A DNA stretch of 64,000 nt from Escallonia rubra (lineage: Eukaryota; Streptophyta; Magnoliopsida; Escalloniales; Escalloniaceae), in the NCBI GenBank assembly GCA_033065855.1, contig JAVXUO010002473.1, positions 62,001 to 126,000 of the forward strand, in the 5' to 3' direction. A program made the position numbers and the translations under genes. Positions 34,034 through 54,530 of this stretch are shown in pieces. Under the pieces are notes generated by a model, which searched no databases, was not told where the DNA came from, and was given only the letters and a program-made list of their open reading frames with translations. Each line of letters starts with the position of its first letter. The first letter of the stretch is position 1.

Positions 34034-37000
34034 ATGATTTCAACTATTAAGCATCCAACACCATCTTTGACATGTTCCAGGTTGATACCCAAGAAGGGTT
34101 TAACATCAAGCCCGAATTTCTTACCTTTACGAAACTCAGAAAACCTTAGTTGCAATGCTCTTACCAAGAAGCCCTTGTACATATCATCCGTTGAAGGGTT
34201 TGGATTGGGATCTTTACTTAGAACGAGAAAGCCTCAAATTGAGTGCAAGGCCTATGAGGCTGACAAATCACTGCCTTTGGACATCAACATTGACCAGCAG
34301 GCTCAATCAGAAGCTGCCCAGAAGCTCAAAATCACTGTTTATTTTGCAACATGGTGGGCATTGAATGTTGTGTTCAATATATACAACAAGAAGGTCTTGA
34401 ATGCATTTCCTTACCCTTGGCTGACATCAACCCTTTCCCTCGCGGCCGGTTCGTTGATCATGCTGGTTTCATGGGCCACTAGGATTGCTGAGGCCCCAAA
34501 AACTGATCTTGATTTCTGGAAATCTCTATTGCCGGTACGATAACTGCACTTTGTAATTTTAGTTTAAGGGATTTAATTTGAATCTGAATGTTTTTCTCGT
34601 TATTGCTGAGGCCCCAAAAACTGATCTTGATTTCTGGAAATCCTTGTTGCCGGTACGGTAACTGCACTTTGTAATTTTAGTTTAAGGGATTTAATCAGTT
34701 TTGAATTTGAATGATTTTCTCGTTATGCTTGAAAAGCTATTCGATGATACTATTACTGTTAGGGTTTAAGGGTTTTATTGTGTCTTTGAAGGTGATTGGT
34801 TTTATCTAATTTATTGGATATGTAGGTTGCGGTAGCGCATACAATTGGGCATGTGGCGGCTACTATTAGTATGTCAAAAGTTGCAGTTTCTTTCACTCAT
34901 ATTATCAAGAGTGCTGAACCGGCTTTTAGTGTATTGGTTTCGAGTCTTTTACTTGGCGAGTCGTTCCCGTGGACGGTTTATTTGTCACTTCTTCCGATTA
35001 TTGGTGGTTGCGGGCTATCCGCTGTTACTGAGCTCAATTTCAATATGACTGGTGAGGACAATCGTAGGTTTATGATATAGTGAATTATTTCTCCTATTTG
35101 AATCATTGAATACATATAAATATATGATACATGCAAGAATATTGTTGTGACTATCTTGAGTTCTGAACGGTGTGAATCTTTTGCAACTTTATGGAACTTT
35201 TAGGGTTTATGGGGGCTATGATATCGAATTTGGCATTTGTGTTTCGGAACATTTTCTCCAAGAAGGGAATGAAGGGAAAGTCTGTTAGTGGGATGAACTA
35301 TTATGCCTGCTTGTCTATATTGTCACTTCTGCTTCTGGCACCTTTTGCATTTGCTGTGGAGGGACCCCAATTGTGGGCAGCTGGCTGGCAAACGGCCCTA
35401 TCTCAGATTGGACCCAATTTCGTGTGGTAACCACCAAAACTTACCACTCTTTTGAAGTATATCATATTTTCCGTCCAACCAAAAAAAAATATATATATTT
35501 TCTGCACTGTGGCCCAAATTGTGTACTTGTTTTGCGAATAAGGTGAAAAACTGCGAGTAACCCTCCAGTAATTTTGAGAGATGTAAAATGGTATACTAGT
35601 TGCCTTCTGGTGGTTTTTTTTTTTAACGCAAAAGGAGTAACTGGTCGCCTCCAAAATTTTGCATGGACTAAAACTAGGCAATGAAACATTGAAGCTGTAC
35701 TTGAAATCGTTGATGGGATTGGACCCCTCCAAATTCACACTCTTTTATTAATATGCAGAAAAAAAGTGAGTAGATTGGCAGCTATCGTTGCTCGAAACCT
35801 AAGATGGTCCTATTCTTCATTATATATGATTCATTCTTCATTGATGAAAATATTTTGCACTCGTGGCTCTTGGATGAAATTGTCTTAATCATTCATAATT
35901 AAGATACATAATATTGCAATTGTTTTTGGCTCTTTGAAGTTTGAATAGTTCTCCCGTTTAAGAAAACTTCTGGCTATGCTTATGTTTTTATCATGGGACA
36001 TACCAATATAATTCTGGCACTATATTAATTGTACATCAAGTATTTCTCTTATGTTTTTCTTTTAACTACCACACATGGAACTGTGGGACTCAGGTTTATT
36101 GTCTTAATGCCCCTTTGCCAACTCATTTTCTTGCACTACCAAGTTTTACATTCATATCTGATAATTGACACATTTATGAATTACGCTTCAGAATATATTA
36201 GTACTAAAATGTTGTCAAACTTGGATTTCCCGAACATTGATCTCTTTTTGACGAAGTGTTTGTGTTTGACTCTGAAATGTGCAATTAGGTGGGTGGTGGC
36301 TCAGAGCGTCTTCTATCACTTGTATAATCAGGTGTCATATATGTCGTTGGACCAAATTTCCCCATTGACATTTAGCATAGGAAACACGATGAAGAGGATA
36401 TCCGTCATAGTCTCCTCTATCATTATCTTCCACACACCTGTTCAACCAGTCAACGCCCTTGGAGCTGCCATTGCAATACTCGGGACCTTTCTTTATTCCC
36501 AGGTAAAAGGATCACCTCTTTATATTGTACTCCCCCTTTTCCCTAGCCCCTGTATCTGGACAAAACTGCTTACTGTTGTATCCTTCTATAACTTAGTTTG
36601 CAATTTGACACAAACTCAATAACCTATTTTTAATGCCAATAGCTCACTTAGGCATATACAAGTTCCGCAAGCACCTAGTCCTTTCAGTCTAATTCACTCA
36701 AATTACGTTCTAAATATTTTCGATCGCGTAAGCCAAGAGGGAAGCTAATTCAGAATACTAGTATGGCGGATGTTATGCAAATATTCTCCCTCTTGCACCA
36801 CCATGATGAAGGTAATTAAAATATACACAGCTTGAAGGCTTTAGGAGTGAAAAATGGCAGTATGACTATGATCCAAGTGTAGTTGTGATGAAATTTTAAA
36901 GTGATAACTCTCAAATTGGGAGAAACCGAACTGATACAAGCTAGATTTATAATGAAAACGATCTGGTACACGGGTATTTATATATAGTTTGTTACATCAA

Positions 37001-37940
37001 CCCCCCTTCTCTCCGTGATGCGTAAAATGCCATAAGGTAGAAGTCATCCTGATGCAGCACATCCCTATCATGTCCCCTTGAGCGAGGAACCTATCTTCAA
37101 TATTTGCTCTACAGATCTGTCAAAAGTATTAGTTGTTGATTTGTGGGTCGAAATATGAGTTTCACCGAGTTAAAACAAGAATGTGGTGATTTGTTCGTAC
37201 TGTTGTTTACTCTGATTGATTTTGATCAAAAAATGGGTATAATATAACTGATCATCACAATTTTTGAGAAGACGACATGACCTGGTACCAGTTTTATACT
37301 CGTCAGTTCATCATTATTTACTTTATCCCCCCGTCTGAAGACCAAAGGTATATTTATGTTAAGTTTCATGTTTGAACTTAAAGAACTGCACTACCTTGGA
37401 ATCCATATTGCATTGTAGCAGTTTGATACTCATAAGTTTCATCCTAGCCTGTTTAATTCGGAGTTGCAAACCAGCACTGATTCCTACATATTGCCCGTAG
37501 TCAACTCTTTAGAGATGGAACAACTTGTGCTACAAACATGATTGCCGTGATTTCCCCATAATTGTTGCTGTAAAAGTGATAATACGTCGGCTTGTCGGGA
37601 ATGTCACTTTTGCAACTATTATCACATTAAGCAACAGGGCTGTAGGGAAATTGGTGCAAACATTTATGCAGCAAAACACTTCTTAGGATATTAATCCAAT
37701 AAAAAACTATATCATACTAAGTAATTAATTTTCTTTTGGTCAAAGCACCCTGGATTAGCTGAAATAGCTTCTTTTTGAAGTTGTGTGAGCTACCATTAAG
37801 ATGAAATGTGATTTCGTAATTTTTATATCTGCAGTTTTCCTTGTTCTTGGTTGATGTTGCCTCGTAACCTTGTTAAATTGTTGTTATTAGTTGTCTAATG
37901 CACGAATACGACTGACATCTATGAGCAGGCAAAGCAGTGA
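34034..37940 (+). CDS. GPT: Plastid glucose-6-phosphate/phosphate translocator
   Basis: This inner-envelope antiporter imports glucose 6-phosphate into non-green or heterotrophic plastids in exchange for phosphate, feeding starch synthesis and the oxidative pentose phosphate pathway. Exons: 34034-34534, 34826-35051, 35204-35426, 36289-36502 and 37929-37940. Together they give 392 codons including stop, close to Arabidopsis GPT1 (388 aa). Residues 1 to ~75 are a Ser/Thr/Lys-rich transit peptide. The membrane core follows: KITVYFATWWALNVVFNIYN, then AVAHTIGHVAATISMSKVAV, HIIKSAEPAFSVLVSSLLLG, SNLAFVFRNIFSKKGMKGKS and NQVSYMSLDQISPLTFSIGN. These are hallmarks of the GPT branch of the triose-phosphate translocator family. 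The last exon encodes only AKQ and the stop, which fits the family C terminus. Intron 1 carries a duplicated exon tail (see repeat). Assignment to GPT1 or GPT2 was not possible. Confidence 0.95.
34484..34726 (+). repeat. 118-bp tandem duplication of the GPT exon 1 tail and donor
   Basis: The stretch from ATTGCTGAGGCCCCAAAAAC through the splice donor and ~65 bp of intron is repeated directly: copy 1 starts at 34484, copy 2 at 34602. Copy 2 sits in intron 1 and duplicates 51 coding bases (IAEAPKTDLDFWKSLLP) with an intact donor (CCG|GTACGG). Reading through from copy 1 meets a stop (GTA CGA TAA), so only the first donor gives a full protein. Confidence 0.95.
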
Positions 37941-45407
<7,467 letters not shown>

Positions 45408-46435
45408 CCAAGAAGTTGAATCTTCAGACAAAGTGGATTTTCCTTAAAAATTCTGTAGTTCGAATTAGGCCTGTGGAGGGATCAGCTTGGTTTCAAGTAC
45501 AATCCGAATTCGATGTTTCCAGCGGTGGTCAAGTACTTTATTTCCGTTCACCTGACCCCGATGGTCAAGTTCTTTATTTCCGTTCACCCGACCCCGATTA
45601 TTTGACTGCATAGTTCCTTAGATATGGATATGCAGTCCAATCCGATCCGATTCGCTTGCGATCCCATCCAATTTGTTACATATCACTTATCCAGCAATAA
45701 TCTGAACTGGACTCCGAGCAAATCTCGATGTAGATTGAAGATGTAATAATCCAAGGAATAACTGTTTCTTGTCTTGGTTTGATCCTTAGCTTGACAATCA
45801 GTCCAATCCAAAAATATGATATGGAGGGTGAGGATTTCAAGAATATTGGAGTAAAAAGTGACATGAAAACGAATATGACCTTTTGTCTCCCTCATCTTTA
45901 GTACCTGATATAAGTGATCTGTACTCTCATAACAACGAGATAATGAAGATAGATTTCTTCGTCTTCCAATTGGTCTCCTACATCTATTTCTCATCAATAA
46001 TATGTTCAAAGAAAGAATGAGGGGATCTGATTCCCTCCACTTATGTCAATTTCTACTATAAGTCCTATATACTTGCCAAATTCCTTCCTTCCGAATCTAT
46101 AAATTCATCCAAATCGAGCCTCATCCCTACTATTTCTCCCTGCTGCGATGCTGTTGTTCCAGTTCCTCTTCATCTGTCAATGTGACACTGCATGGTCAAG
46201 TGATCAATTGTATCACTATTACCAAAAGGGTCATCCACTATGATCAAATTTAATATGATCCCCTGACCCACCAGGTACACTTTCTTTTGTCTCTTCTCTT
46301 TCAGGGGAAAATAAGCCAACTTGAGCCGAGGAGCTTTCAATCATCTGTCAACTCCCTCCCTCACATACACATAACACAGAATATATATGAGTATGGAGTA
46401 TCAGTTGAGATCATAAACTCTATCTGGAGTTATCA
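45408..46435. other. Interval between the two beta-glucosidase copies
   Basis: Contains the 3' UTR of the complete gene and the promoter of the truncated one. A ~36-bp unit (GGTCAAGTACTTTATTTCCG, TTCACCTGACCCCGA) is tandemly duplicated at about 45525-45560 and 45561-45596. No other gene is seen. Confidence 0.5.
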
Positions 46436-47030
<595 letters not shown>

Positions 47031-47064
47031 TGAGCAAATATTTTTGTTTAAATTTGTCACACTC

Positions 47065-48940
47065 AGTGTTATTAAAGGCGCAAGCGCACCTAAGGCGCAA
47101 AAGGTCCTTGGAACCTAGGCGCAAGGCGTAGGCGCGCGCCTATCCGAAGCAAGGCGCAATATTAAAATAAATAATAGTGCATTAAAACAATAAAATTACA
47201 TAATTTTTTTTTCAGAACATGACGATTAACAAACTTCTAAATACTAGAGAAAGTTTCAAATACCATAACATCCTAATTTAACAAGCTTCAAGTTCAAACA
47301 TTAAAAAAGTCTTAAATCCACTGAAAAATAGCAAATAACTAAATTTTAAGTGAACACAACATTACCGTCCTCATCAACGCTTTCTTTGACAGACTGTAGC
47401 AATTCCTTCATCTCATCTCTAACATGTTTTGGACACTCCCGGCACGTTGAAGCATTCCTATAACCTCCAGCAAGGTGTTGCTTATGTCGATAAATACCGC
47501 CCTTTGTAACTTTTGTAGTGAGTAGTGACTGCATTTTTATCGCTCGGATTAGCGGTACGTCCATATTTTCAAGCTGGGTCCTTTCCTTTGTATCCGTACT
47601 CGGTGTCGACATGTATATTCCTGCAATTGAATTATATGATAGCACTAAAATCAGCTTAAATGCACATATATCATATAAGGGCCAAAAGTTACTTGAAGCA
47701 GAGGGGGAAGAGATTGAGAGAGGTTGAGTAAGTACTTACACTTGAGGTTGAGTAAGTACTTGCATAAGTGTGACAAGGAGTCAAAGCAAAGCAGACTAGG
47801 CTAGTACTTTCTCACACTTTACAATCACAATTCAAGTTTTAAAACTAAAATGGGCACTTAATTTCAACTAACACTTACAGAAATTAATAAGTTCAAACTG
47901 GCTTGTAACTGGGTTGTTCACTCACTGGCTTATAACTCCTAGCCATCTTAAGACTAACAGGCCAATTCCAAGGCACAGCAGCAGCAACTTTGGTCAGTCA
48001 TTGGACTATCAAATCTGGGGTTGAGGCAGCAAACACGTTGGATGGCATCATGGCACTAGGCAGTAGGTTTGTAAACTAGTAATTTTGATTGTTAGAGTTT
48101 CTTGCAGGAGATAGACCAGTCTCTTTCCTTTGTAGACAGTAAAGGTACACAAGGGACTCAATAAGTCCAATGACTTTGAGGTTCAGGGAACAAAAGAACT
48201 GAGTTTCAGGAATTCAGGTTAATTGTGCTCTTTATGAGTGCCATTGCAAAATTAAGTGGCAGAAATCTTTGCTCATTTTGCCTACTGAATGTAGTATGTT
48301 TCATCAATTTGACACACAATAAGAAACAATAAATAATACCAGTTTAAAGTGTGGTATCCCCCAAATTTCATTTCCCAATCCAACAAACTAAAAAAGATAG
48401 CAAAGCAAAACTTAAGTTTCAGTGTTACACATAATTTATATACAAAAGATATCAAAACCCCTTTTACAAGAAATTAATGTACGCTTGTGGTCAGAGCATG
48501 GCTCTTGGTGTGGATTTGGGACAGGTTGCCAACATGAAAGGTTTATATGAACTATATATATGTCCCTCACAGAAAATATCTATTCGGCTATTCCACATGA
48601 AAATGATTCAATCAACAGCTCTATTCCACAGATTAATTAGAATAGTGTGTGTGTGTGTGTGAGGGAGAGAGAGAGCTACCGGTTGCAGCACTGAGCAGCT
48701 GCTTCACTCGAGCAGCAAGTAGCAAAGAGGAGCAGCAATGGCTGCGGCTGAAGCAGCGGCAGGGACCGGAGCAGCAGACGGCCCGCGGAGATGGGAGATG
48801 CGACGGCGACGACCGGAGCAAAGGACGGAAGAGTGGCGAGGGGTGAGTGGGCGACCGTGTAAGACTAAAAGCTGTGGTTGTGACTCTGTTAGTCTGAAAA
48901 CTGTTAGTCTGTTAGTCTTTTAGTCTTTTAAGTAGCTCAC
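47065..48940 (-). mobile_element. Internally deleted hAT element with BED zinc-finger remnant
   Basis: The left end reads CAGTGTTATTAAAGGCGCAA and is followed by dense AGGCGC repeats, as seen at termini of some plant hAT elements. On the minus strand, 47645-47346 reads TTKVTKGGIYRHKQHLAGGY then CRECPKHVRDEMKELL, the zf-BED/N-terminal part of a hAT transposase. The C-terminal catalytic and dimerisation regions are absent. 48650-48880 is GC-rich and CT-rich on the minus strand, like a transposase leader. The right terminus was not identified with certainty; ~48940 is an estimate. Confidence 0.6.
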
Positions 48941-50634
48941 AATCCCGTGCAAAGCACGGACGATTTATTATACTTATTTCATGAAAGATAATTACTTTAA
49001 TTTTTGGCTTTAACTTTCTTGTAATAAAATAAATTAACTATTCTGGTGAAATATCAATAAGCGATGTCCTTGTACATATTGCTAATTCTAATTTCGTAAC
49101 TACATAGATGAACAAAAATTAAAGATTTATTTAATACAAAAAAAAGTAAATTCTACTGATAACAATATGCGGAGAACATATTAAGATCAATTTGCTATTG
49201 CACAAAATATTTTTATTATTTTCTAAATATCTTTTAAGAATAAATTGTACCTTTAATGGATTGCCCATAACGTTAACTACATACTATTAGTTTAATTTTG
49301 ATAGAGAAAATTTTAGTCAATATATTTATTTATAGCATGTGATTTATAAAAGTTAATCAACACGACTAATTAAGTAAGGATGATGTGGCATTTTTAGAAG
49401 CAAGTGTCATCCATTAACAAAATATACAGAGATAATAGTAATCAGTGCATGATGTAATTATATAAAGTTTAAAAAGTTTAACCAACATGACTATATAGGA
49501 TAGCTCAAAATTTCATTGTAAAGAAATTGTTGAACAAAATTTAACCAACATGTCACAAAGTATACAATAAGCATACTTATTAAGTAAGATATAACTAAGG
49601 ATATAATAAGTTTTTCAATCTAAATTTTAGTCTACATTCATCACAACATAACTAATATCTTTTTAAATTTTATATACAATTCAATTAAAAAACTATAAAA
49701 GTTAACATAAAATCATAAATGTTATATTACTAATGCAGAATTTAGAATGCTAAGAGTTTAATTACTCACATAAAAAATACCATGGAAAAAAATTGGCTCA
49801 AAACTTTTCCAACATAAAATTAGTTGAGTGTAAGAAATGCTCACATAATTAAGGTTTTAAATTTATACTATTTCTTTTAAGTATATCTCATTTAGAATCG
49901 GCATATTATGGTATTTTACCTTTAACCAATGCGACTAAATAGGATAACGAAAACCTTAGAGTAAGGAAATTATTGACCAAAATTTTTAACCAACATATTG
50001 ATCAAGTTAAATTCATATTTGAATTTACAAAAACTTTAAATATGAATTTAAATTCAAATATGAATTTGAAATAGTACCTGGTTTTTCTTATTAAATCTCT
50101 TAAGTATTTTTTGTTTTACCGGTTAATATTTCGTGTTAGAGAGCCTTTTCGATATATAATATTCAAATAAAATCATAATAGGTTATTATATTGGTTAGAA
50201 AATTTTGAATGTTTCGAGTTGATTTTCGAATTGCATAAGGCTTATTATTTGAATGTTTACTATATTTGTCGATTTAATTAATTACAAAATTGAGGACCCC
50301 GTATACAAAATAATGTTTGGAGATCTTTAGCAACATTAATATGTTTAACATTAGTTCTTATAACTTTTATTATATTAAAAACACGATGCAATGAGATGTC
50401 ACGAGCTATCATTGCATTTCTCGCCTTAATTATTATATATTATAGCTCAGGATCCTGAGTCAAGCTCGATTAAGTTTATAAAATATTTTTAAAAGTTAAA
50501 AAAAATGTATCAATGCATACCACATATCAAGAAACAAAAAGAGATTAACATCTTATGGAAAACAAATTTACTTTTTCTAAAATTATAATTTTTGGTAATA
50601 ATTTTTTAATTTTTGGTAAAACTATATATATATA
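48941..50634. other. AT-rich block, no gene
   Basis: About 1.7 kb of strongly AT-rich sequence that begins near CCCGTGCAAAGCACGGACG (an 8-bp-arm palindrome). It contains a 19-bp inverted repeat at 50019-50037/50049-50067 (AAATTCATATTTGAATTTA and complement). It may be an unclassified element. No coding frames were recognised. Confidence 0.4.
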
Positions 50635-52422
50635 GCTGATCTGTTGAGAGCGCTAGCAAACTGGGTTAAGTTGTTAGCGCGATCTGGCCATCCACGCGCG
50701 ATCTGTGGACGGTCCAGATTTTTTTTTGTGTTCTTTTTAAGTACGTCCGCTACATTATGTAGCGGAAAATTTGTTGACAAAAATACCCTCAAGCTCCATC
50801 CGCTACATTATGTAGCGGACGAATAGGCACCACTTTTTTCTGACTCTTTCTTTTTCCTTTGTCTGATTAATTTTCTGACATGTTTGATCGACTGTACTGC
50901 AATTGCCTTTTCCATCTCAGTCTCCTTCGCTTTCTCTCTTTCCTTCTCAGCTCCAAGAATTGACCTTTTTCCCTCCGGTGCAAAATGTGCACAATTCTCT
51001 GGCCAGAAACAAAAACAAGAAGTTCCTTTACTACGTAAGGAATTAGCACTTGATTCTTTACCTGACTTGGATTTAGTAGCATGAACAAAAACATGAGATT
51101 TTCAGATGAATTGTGCATACCACATAGTAAAGGGTGTTCTGCACTCACAAAAACTAATTCTGAAAGACCATTGAAGGAATAAAAAAATCTTGATCCCACA
51201 TCCAGTTCATGCTTTTCCAATGGTAAAAATTACCAAGTTCCTCAACTGGGACTAACTAAGACTTGATTGGAACATCCTTATGAATAAAAGTAATTGTGCA
51301 ATGCAATACCCAACACCACCGTCACCGACCACCACCATCTGATCGTCGCCGCCGCCACCACCACCAACCACCACAATCCAAACCACAACCAATCAAACTG
51401 CTATTGCCCACCCACCATTAAACTGCCATTAAACTGCCACCACGATCCAATCGCCCATGCTCCAAATCGCCACCAACTAAACTGTCGTCGCACCCAACCA
51501 CCGTCGTCCAAACCGTCGCCACCAATTTTGCACTCAAACCGTCGCCGGCCGACGAACTCTTCTCTGACGGCATTGAGACTGTCCAACCGATGCCATGCCG
51601 TCCCATCACTGTCATTACCAGGCAATCGGTGCACCACCAGCGCCAATCGGCACACCACCAGCACCAATCGGCGCAACCACCAGCGCTGTCAACGCAGTTT
51701 TACCATAGGCCCAGGCACCACAAAACCATCACCGTCACTGTGAAGCTGCCAGAGCAGTAATACAAACACAATTACTTAACAAAAAAAAGGGAAAGAGAAG
51801 AGAATTAGACAATAGCAGCATCTTCGTCGCGAGGGCGGAGCTGCACATGAAGCGGGCGCGTGGCGGGGGCGAGTCTTTGTGGGTGCGTTGGTTGTGGTGG
51901 TTGAAGCTCGGGGAGGAGGCGAACGCCTCTGCTGCGACGACGCCGGAGTCGAGCTCGGCCGTGTTGTGGGCTGTTGTCATTACTGCAAGGAGGATGGAGA
52001 GGAGAGAGAGAAAGAGAGAAGAAGAAGAAGAAGAAGAAAGGAGGGGAGACGAGAGTCAGACGTGTCAGGAAAGAAAAAGAGTATGCCTCTGTCCGCTACA
52101 TAATGTAGCGGATGGAGCTGGAGGGTATTTATGTCAAAAAATTGTCCGCTACATAATGTAGCGGACATCAAACATGTCAGAAAATTAATCAGATAAAGGA
52201 GAGAGAAAAAGTCAGAAAAAGTATTGCCTCTGTCCGCTACATAATCTAGCGGATGGAGCTGGAGGGTATTTTTGTCAAAAAATTGTCTGCTACATTATGT
52301 AGCGGATAGACTTAAAAAAATTGCAAACAAAAGATCTGGACCGTCCACAAATCGCGCTTGGACGGCCAGATCGGGCTAGCAACTTAACCCAGTTTGCTAG
52401 CGCTCTCAACGGATCAGCTCCC
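50635..52422. mobile_element. TIR element with paired 19-nt palindromes
   Basis: A 1,788-bp element with ~255-bp terminal inverted repeats starting AGCTGATC(C/T)GTTGAGAGCG and inserted in a TA tract. Within each TIR the palindrome CCGCTACATTATGTAGCGG occurs twice, 53 bp apart: 50747 and 50800 on the left, 52234 and 52287 on the right. A duplicated pair lies just inside the right TIR (52093 and 52146). Between pair members is TTTGACAAAAATACCCTC. The interior (51294-52080) is CCACC-rich with a GAA tract and has no transposase. The superfamily is undecided; long TIRs suggest a MULE-like element. Confidence 0.75.
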
Positions 52423-52446
52423 TATATATATATATATATATATATA
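52423..52446. repeat. (TA)n tract between two facing elements
   Basis: A 24-bp TA repeat separates the CCC end of the element at 50635-52422 from the GGG start of the related element at 52447. The two copies are arranged back to back. Confidence 0.9.
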
Positions 52447-52665
52447 GGGAGCCGATCCATTGAGAGCGCGGGCAAAATGAGTTAAGTTGCTAGCGCAATC
52501 TGGCCGTTCACGCGCGATCTGTGGACGGTCCAGATCTTTTTTTTTACGTTTTTTAAAGTACGTCTGCTACATTATGTAGCGGACTATTTTTTTGACAAAA
52601 ATACCCTCCAGCTCTCGTCCGCTACATTATGTAGCGGACTAATCTTCTGACTTTTTCCTCTTTCT
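52447..52665. mobile_element. Truncated second copy of the palindrome-bearing TIR element
   Basis: Starts GGGAGCCGATCCATTGAGAG and follows the TIR of the neighbouring element, including the TTTTGACAAAAATACCCTCC linker and two palindromes (52564, one mismatch; 52619, perfect). It stops after ~215 bp, before LINE sequence. Only one terminus remains. Confidence 0.75.
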
Positions 52666-52736
52666 CTCTCATTTTCCTCATTTAATGTTCTAACAATATC
52701 TGACGTATCGGGACCCAGCCAAAGACCAATTTGGTT

Positions 52737-54530
52737 TTATTCTTCTAAAGTAGCATTTGGACTAAGGGTGATGGATGACTTGTTGTGATTAATTTGCTGG
52801 CTAGATTCATCACAATACGGTTGAATGAGGAATTTGAGGTGCTGATAGGAAGATTTGGTGAACTTGGTAAATAACAATGCATCGTCAGCGAAGAAGAGAT
52901 GATTGATTGGCGGGCTTCGTAAACTAGCTTTAATCCCAAGGATGAGACCTGTCCTTTGCGCTTTTTTCAAGGATACAGATAGAACTTCCGCGCAAAGAAT
53001 GAATAAGTACGATGAGAGGGGGTCACCTTGTCTAAGTCCACACAAGGGTTTGAATCTTGCTGTTGGTGATCCATTGAGTAATATTTCATAAGAAACACTG
53101 GTGAAGCATTCCATGATCAAAAGGATTATATGAGAGCTGGAAAGTTGGATGTGTTTAAGACATCTTCAAGGAATTTCCAATTCACACGGTCAAATGCTTT
53201 ACTCATGTCCATTTTAATAGCACCCGTGATTTTCTTGTTGCCTTTTGAAGATCTAATTTTGTTTGTAAGTTCTTGTGCACTGATGATATTGTCACAGATC
53301 TGTTGGCCTCCCACAAAATCATTCTGCTGATCAGTTATTAGGTGGGGGAGAAAAGGTTTGATTCGGTTGGCAAGAGTTTTGAAGATGATTTTGTATATGG
53401 TGTTGCATAGAGAGATGGGTCTGAAGTTAGAAGGAGTTTTTGGAGTGGAACATTTAGGGATTAGAACGAGAAAGGTTTTGTTTGTCTCCCTGAGGATGTG
53501 TCCCGAGCTAATTGAAGGAAAGATAGGACTGCTGTAGTAATAGGTGTTTCCAGGAAATCCCAACAATGTTGATAGACTGTTGCCGAAATGCCATCCGGTC
53601 CAGGGGATTTGACAAGACTTATTTCAAAGAGGGCCTTTTTAACCTCACTTGCAGTAAATGGGCGTCCTAGCCAGGCTTCCTGGTGAGGAAGGAAAGAGGC
53701 TAAGAGATCATTTAATCCTTGAAAAACTCTAGAATTAGGGTTAGGTGTTGGACAGAACACCTTTGTAAAATGTGAGAGAAGGCAAATTAATATGGTCGCA
53801 TGAGTATGGAAGGTGATCCCGGTGTCATCGGAAAGTGAAGAGATTTTGTTATGATTTCTTCGAATTATGGTGGAGGCATGAAAAAAGCCATTATTCCTAT
53901 TCCCAAGCTGAAGCCATTTGATTGTTGATTTCTGAGTCTAGAAGATTTCCTCACAGTCTAACAACCAATCAAGCTTATCTCGAGTCTGTTTTTCCAATAA
54001 TTGAGCATCTGGATTTGGCAGTTGACTTTGAAAGTGAGATAATTGTTTTTTTGAATCTTCGATCTAAGCCTCAAGATTTCCAAAACTTTGTTTATTCCAA
54101 ATCCTTAGTAGCTTTATCATATGTCTACCCCATAAGGCAACTTTAAATAGTGGCAAGCCGTGACATGCCACATTCCAAGCATTCTGAATGATTTGCCTAC
54201 ATTGGGGGTGCTTGAGCCACACATAGCTTCGAAACGATGCTGGTGGATAAGAAATTCTTGTGATGGAGACATGTCGAGCAAGATTGGAGCATGATCGAAT
54301 GTTTGAATCCCTAGGTTCGTGAGTTGTGCATTCAGAAAGATAGATAACCAGCTAGTTTGAGCAACACACTTATCTAGTCTTTCATATGTGCAAAGGTGAC
54401 TAGCCCTATTGTTGGTCCATGCGAAAGGCGTGCCCACCCAATGAATATCCATTAAGCAGTTTTGGTTTAGAAAATGTTGAAGATAATTGTGACTAGAAAA
54501 ATTTTGGTCGATTTTGTTGGAGCACAACAA
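52737..54530 (-). mobile_element. Truncated LINE (L1-type) retrotransposon
   Basis: Reading from the right on the minus strand, the endonuclease C-terminal part (54530-54120) shows WVGTPFAWTNNR, ERLDKCVA and DHAPILLD. The reverse transcriptase follows: SPGPDGISATVYQ, KTFLVLIPK, NFRPISLCNTIYKI, KMDMSKAFDRVNWKFLED, GLRQGDPLSSYLFILCAEV and the catalytic FADDALLF. The domains are split over several frames, so the copy is dead. Both the 5' part and everything after the RT palm (thumb, RNase H or tail, poly-A) are missing. Loss of the 3' end is unusual for simple LINE truncation and implies a later deletion on the side of the TIR element. Confidence 0.9.

Noticed and set aside
51294-51743. 149-codon frame rich in His, Asn and Pro
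   Set aside because: Comes from CCACC low-complexity sequence inside the TIR element; no domain pattern and no gene context.
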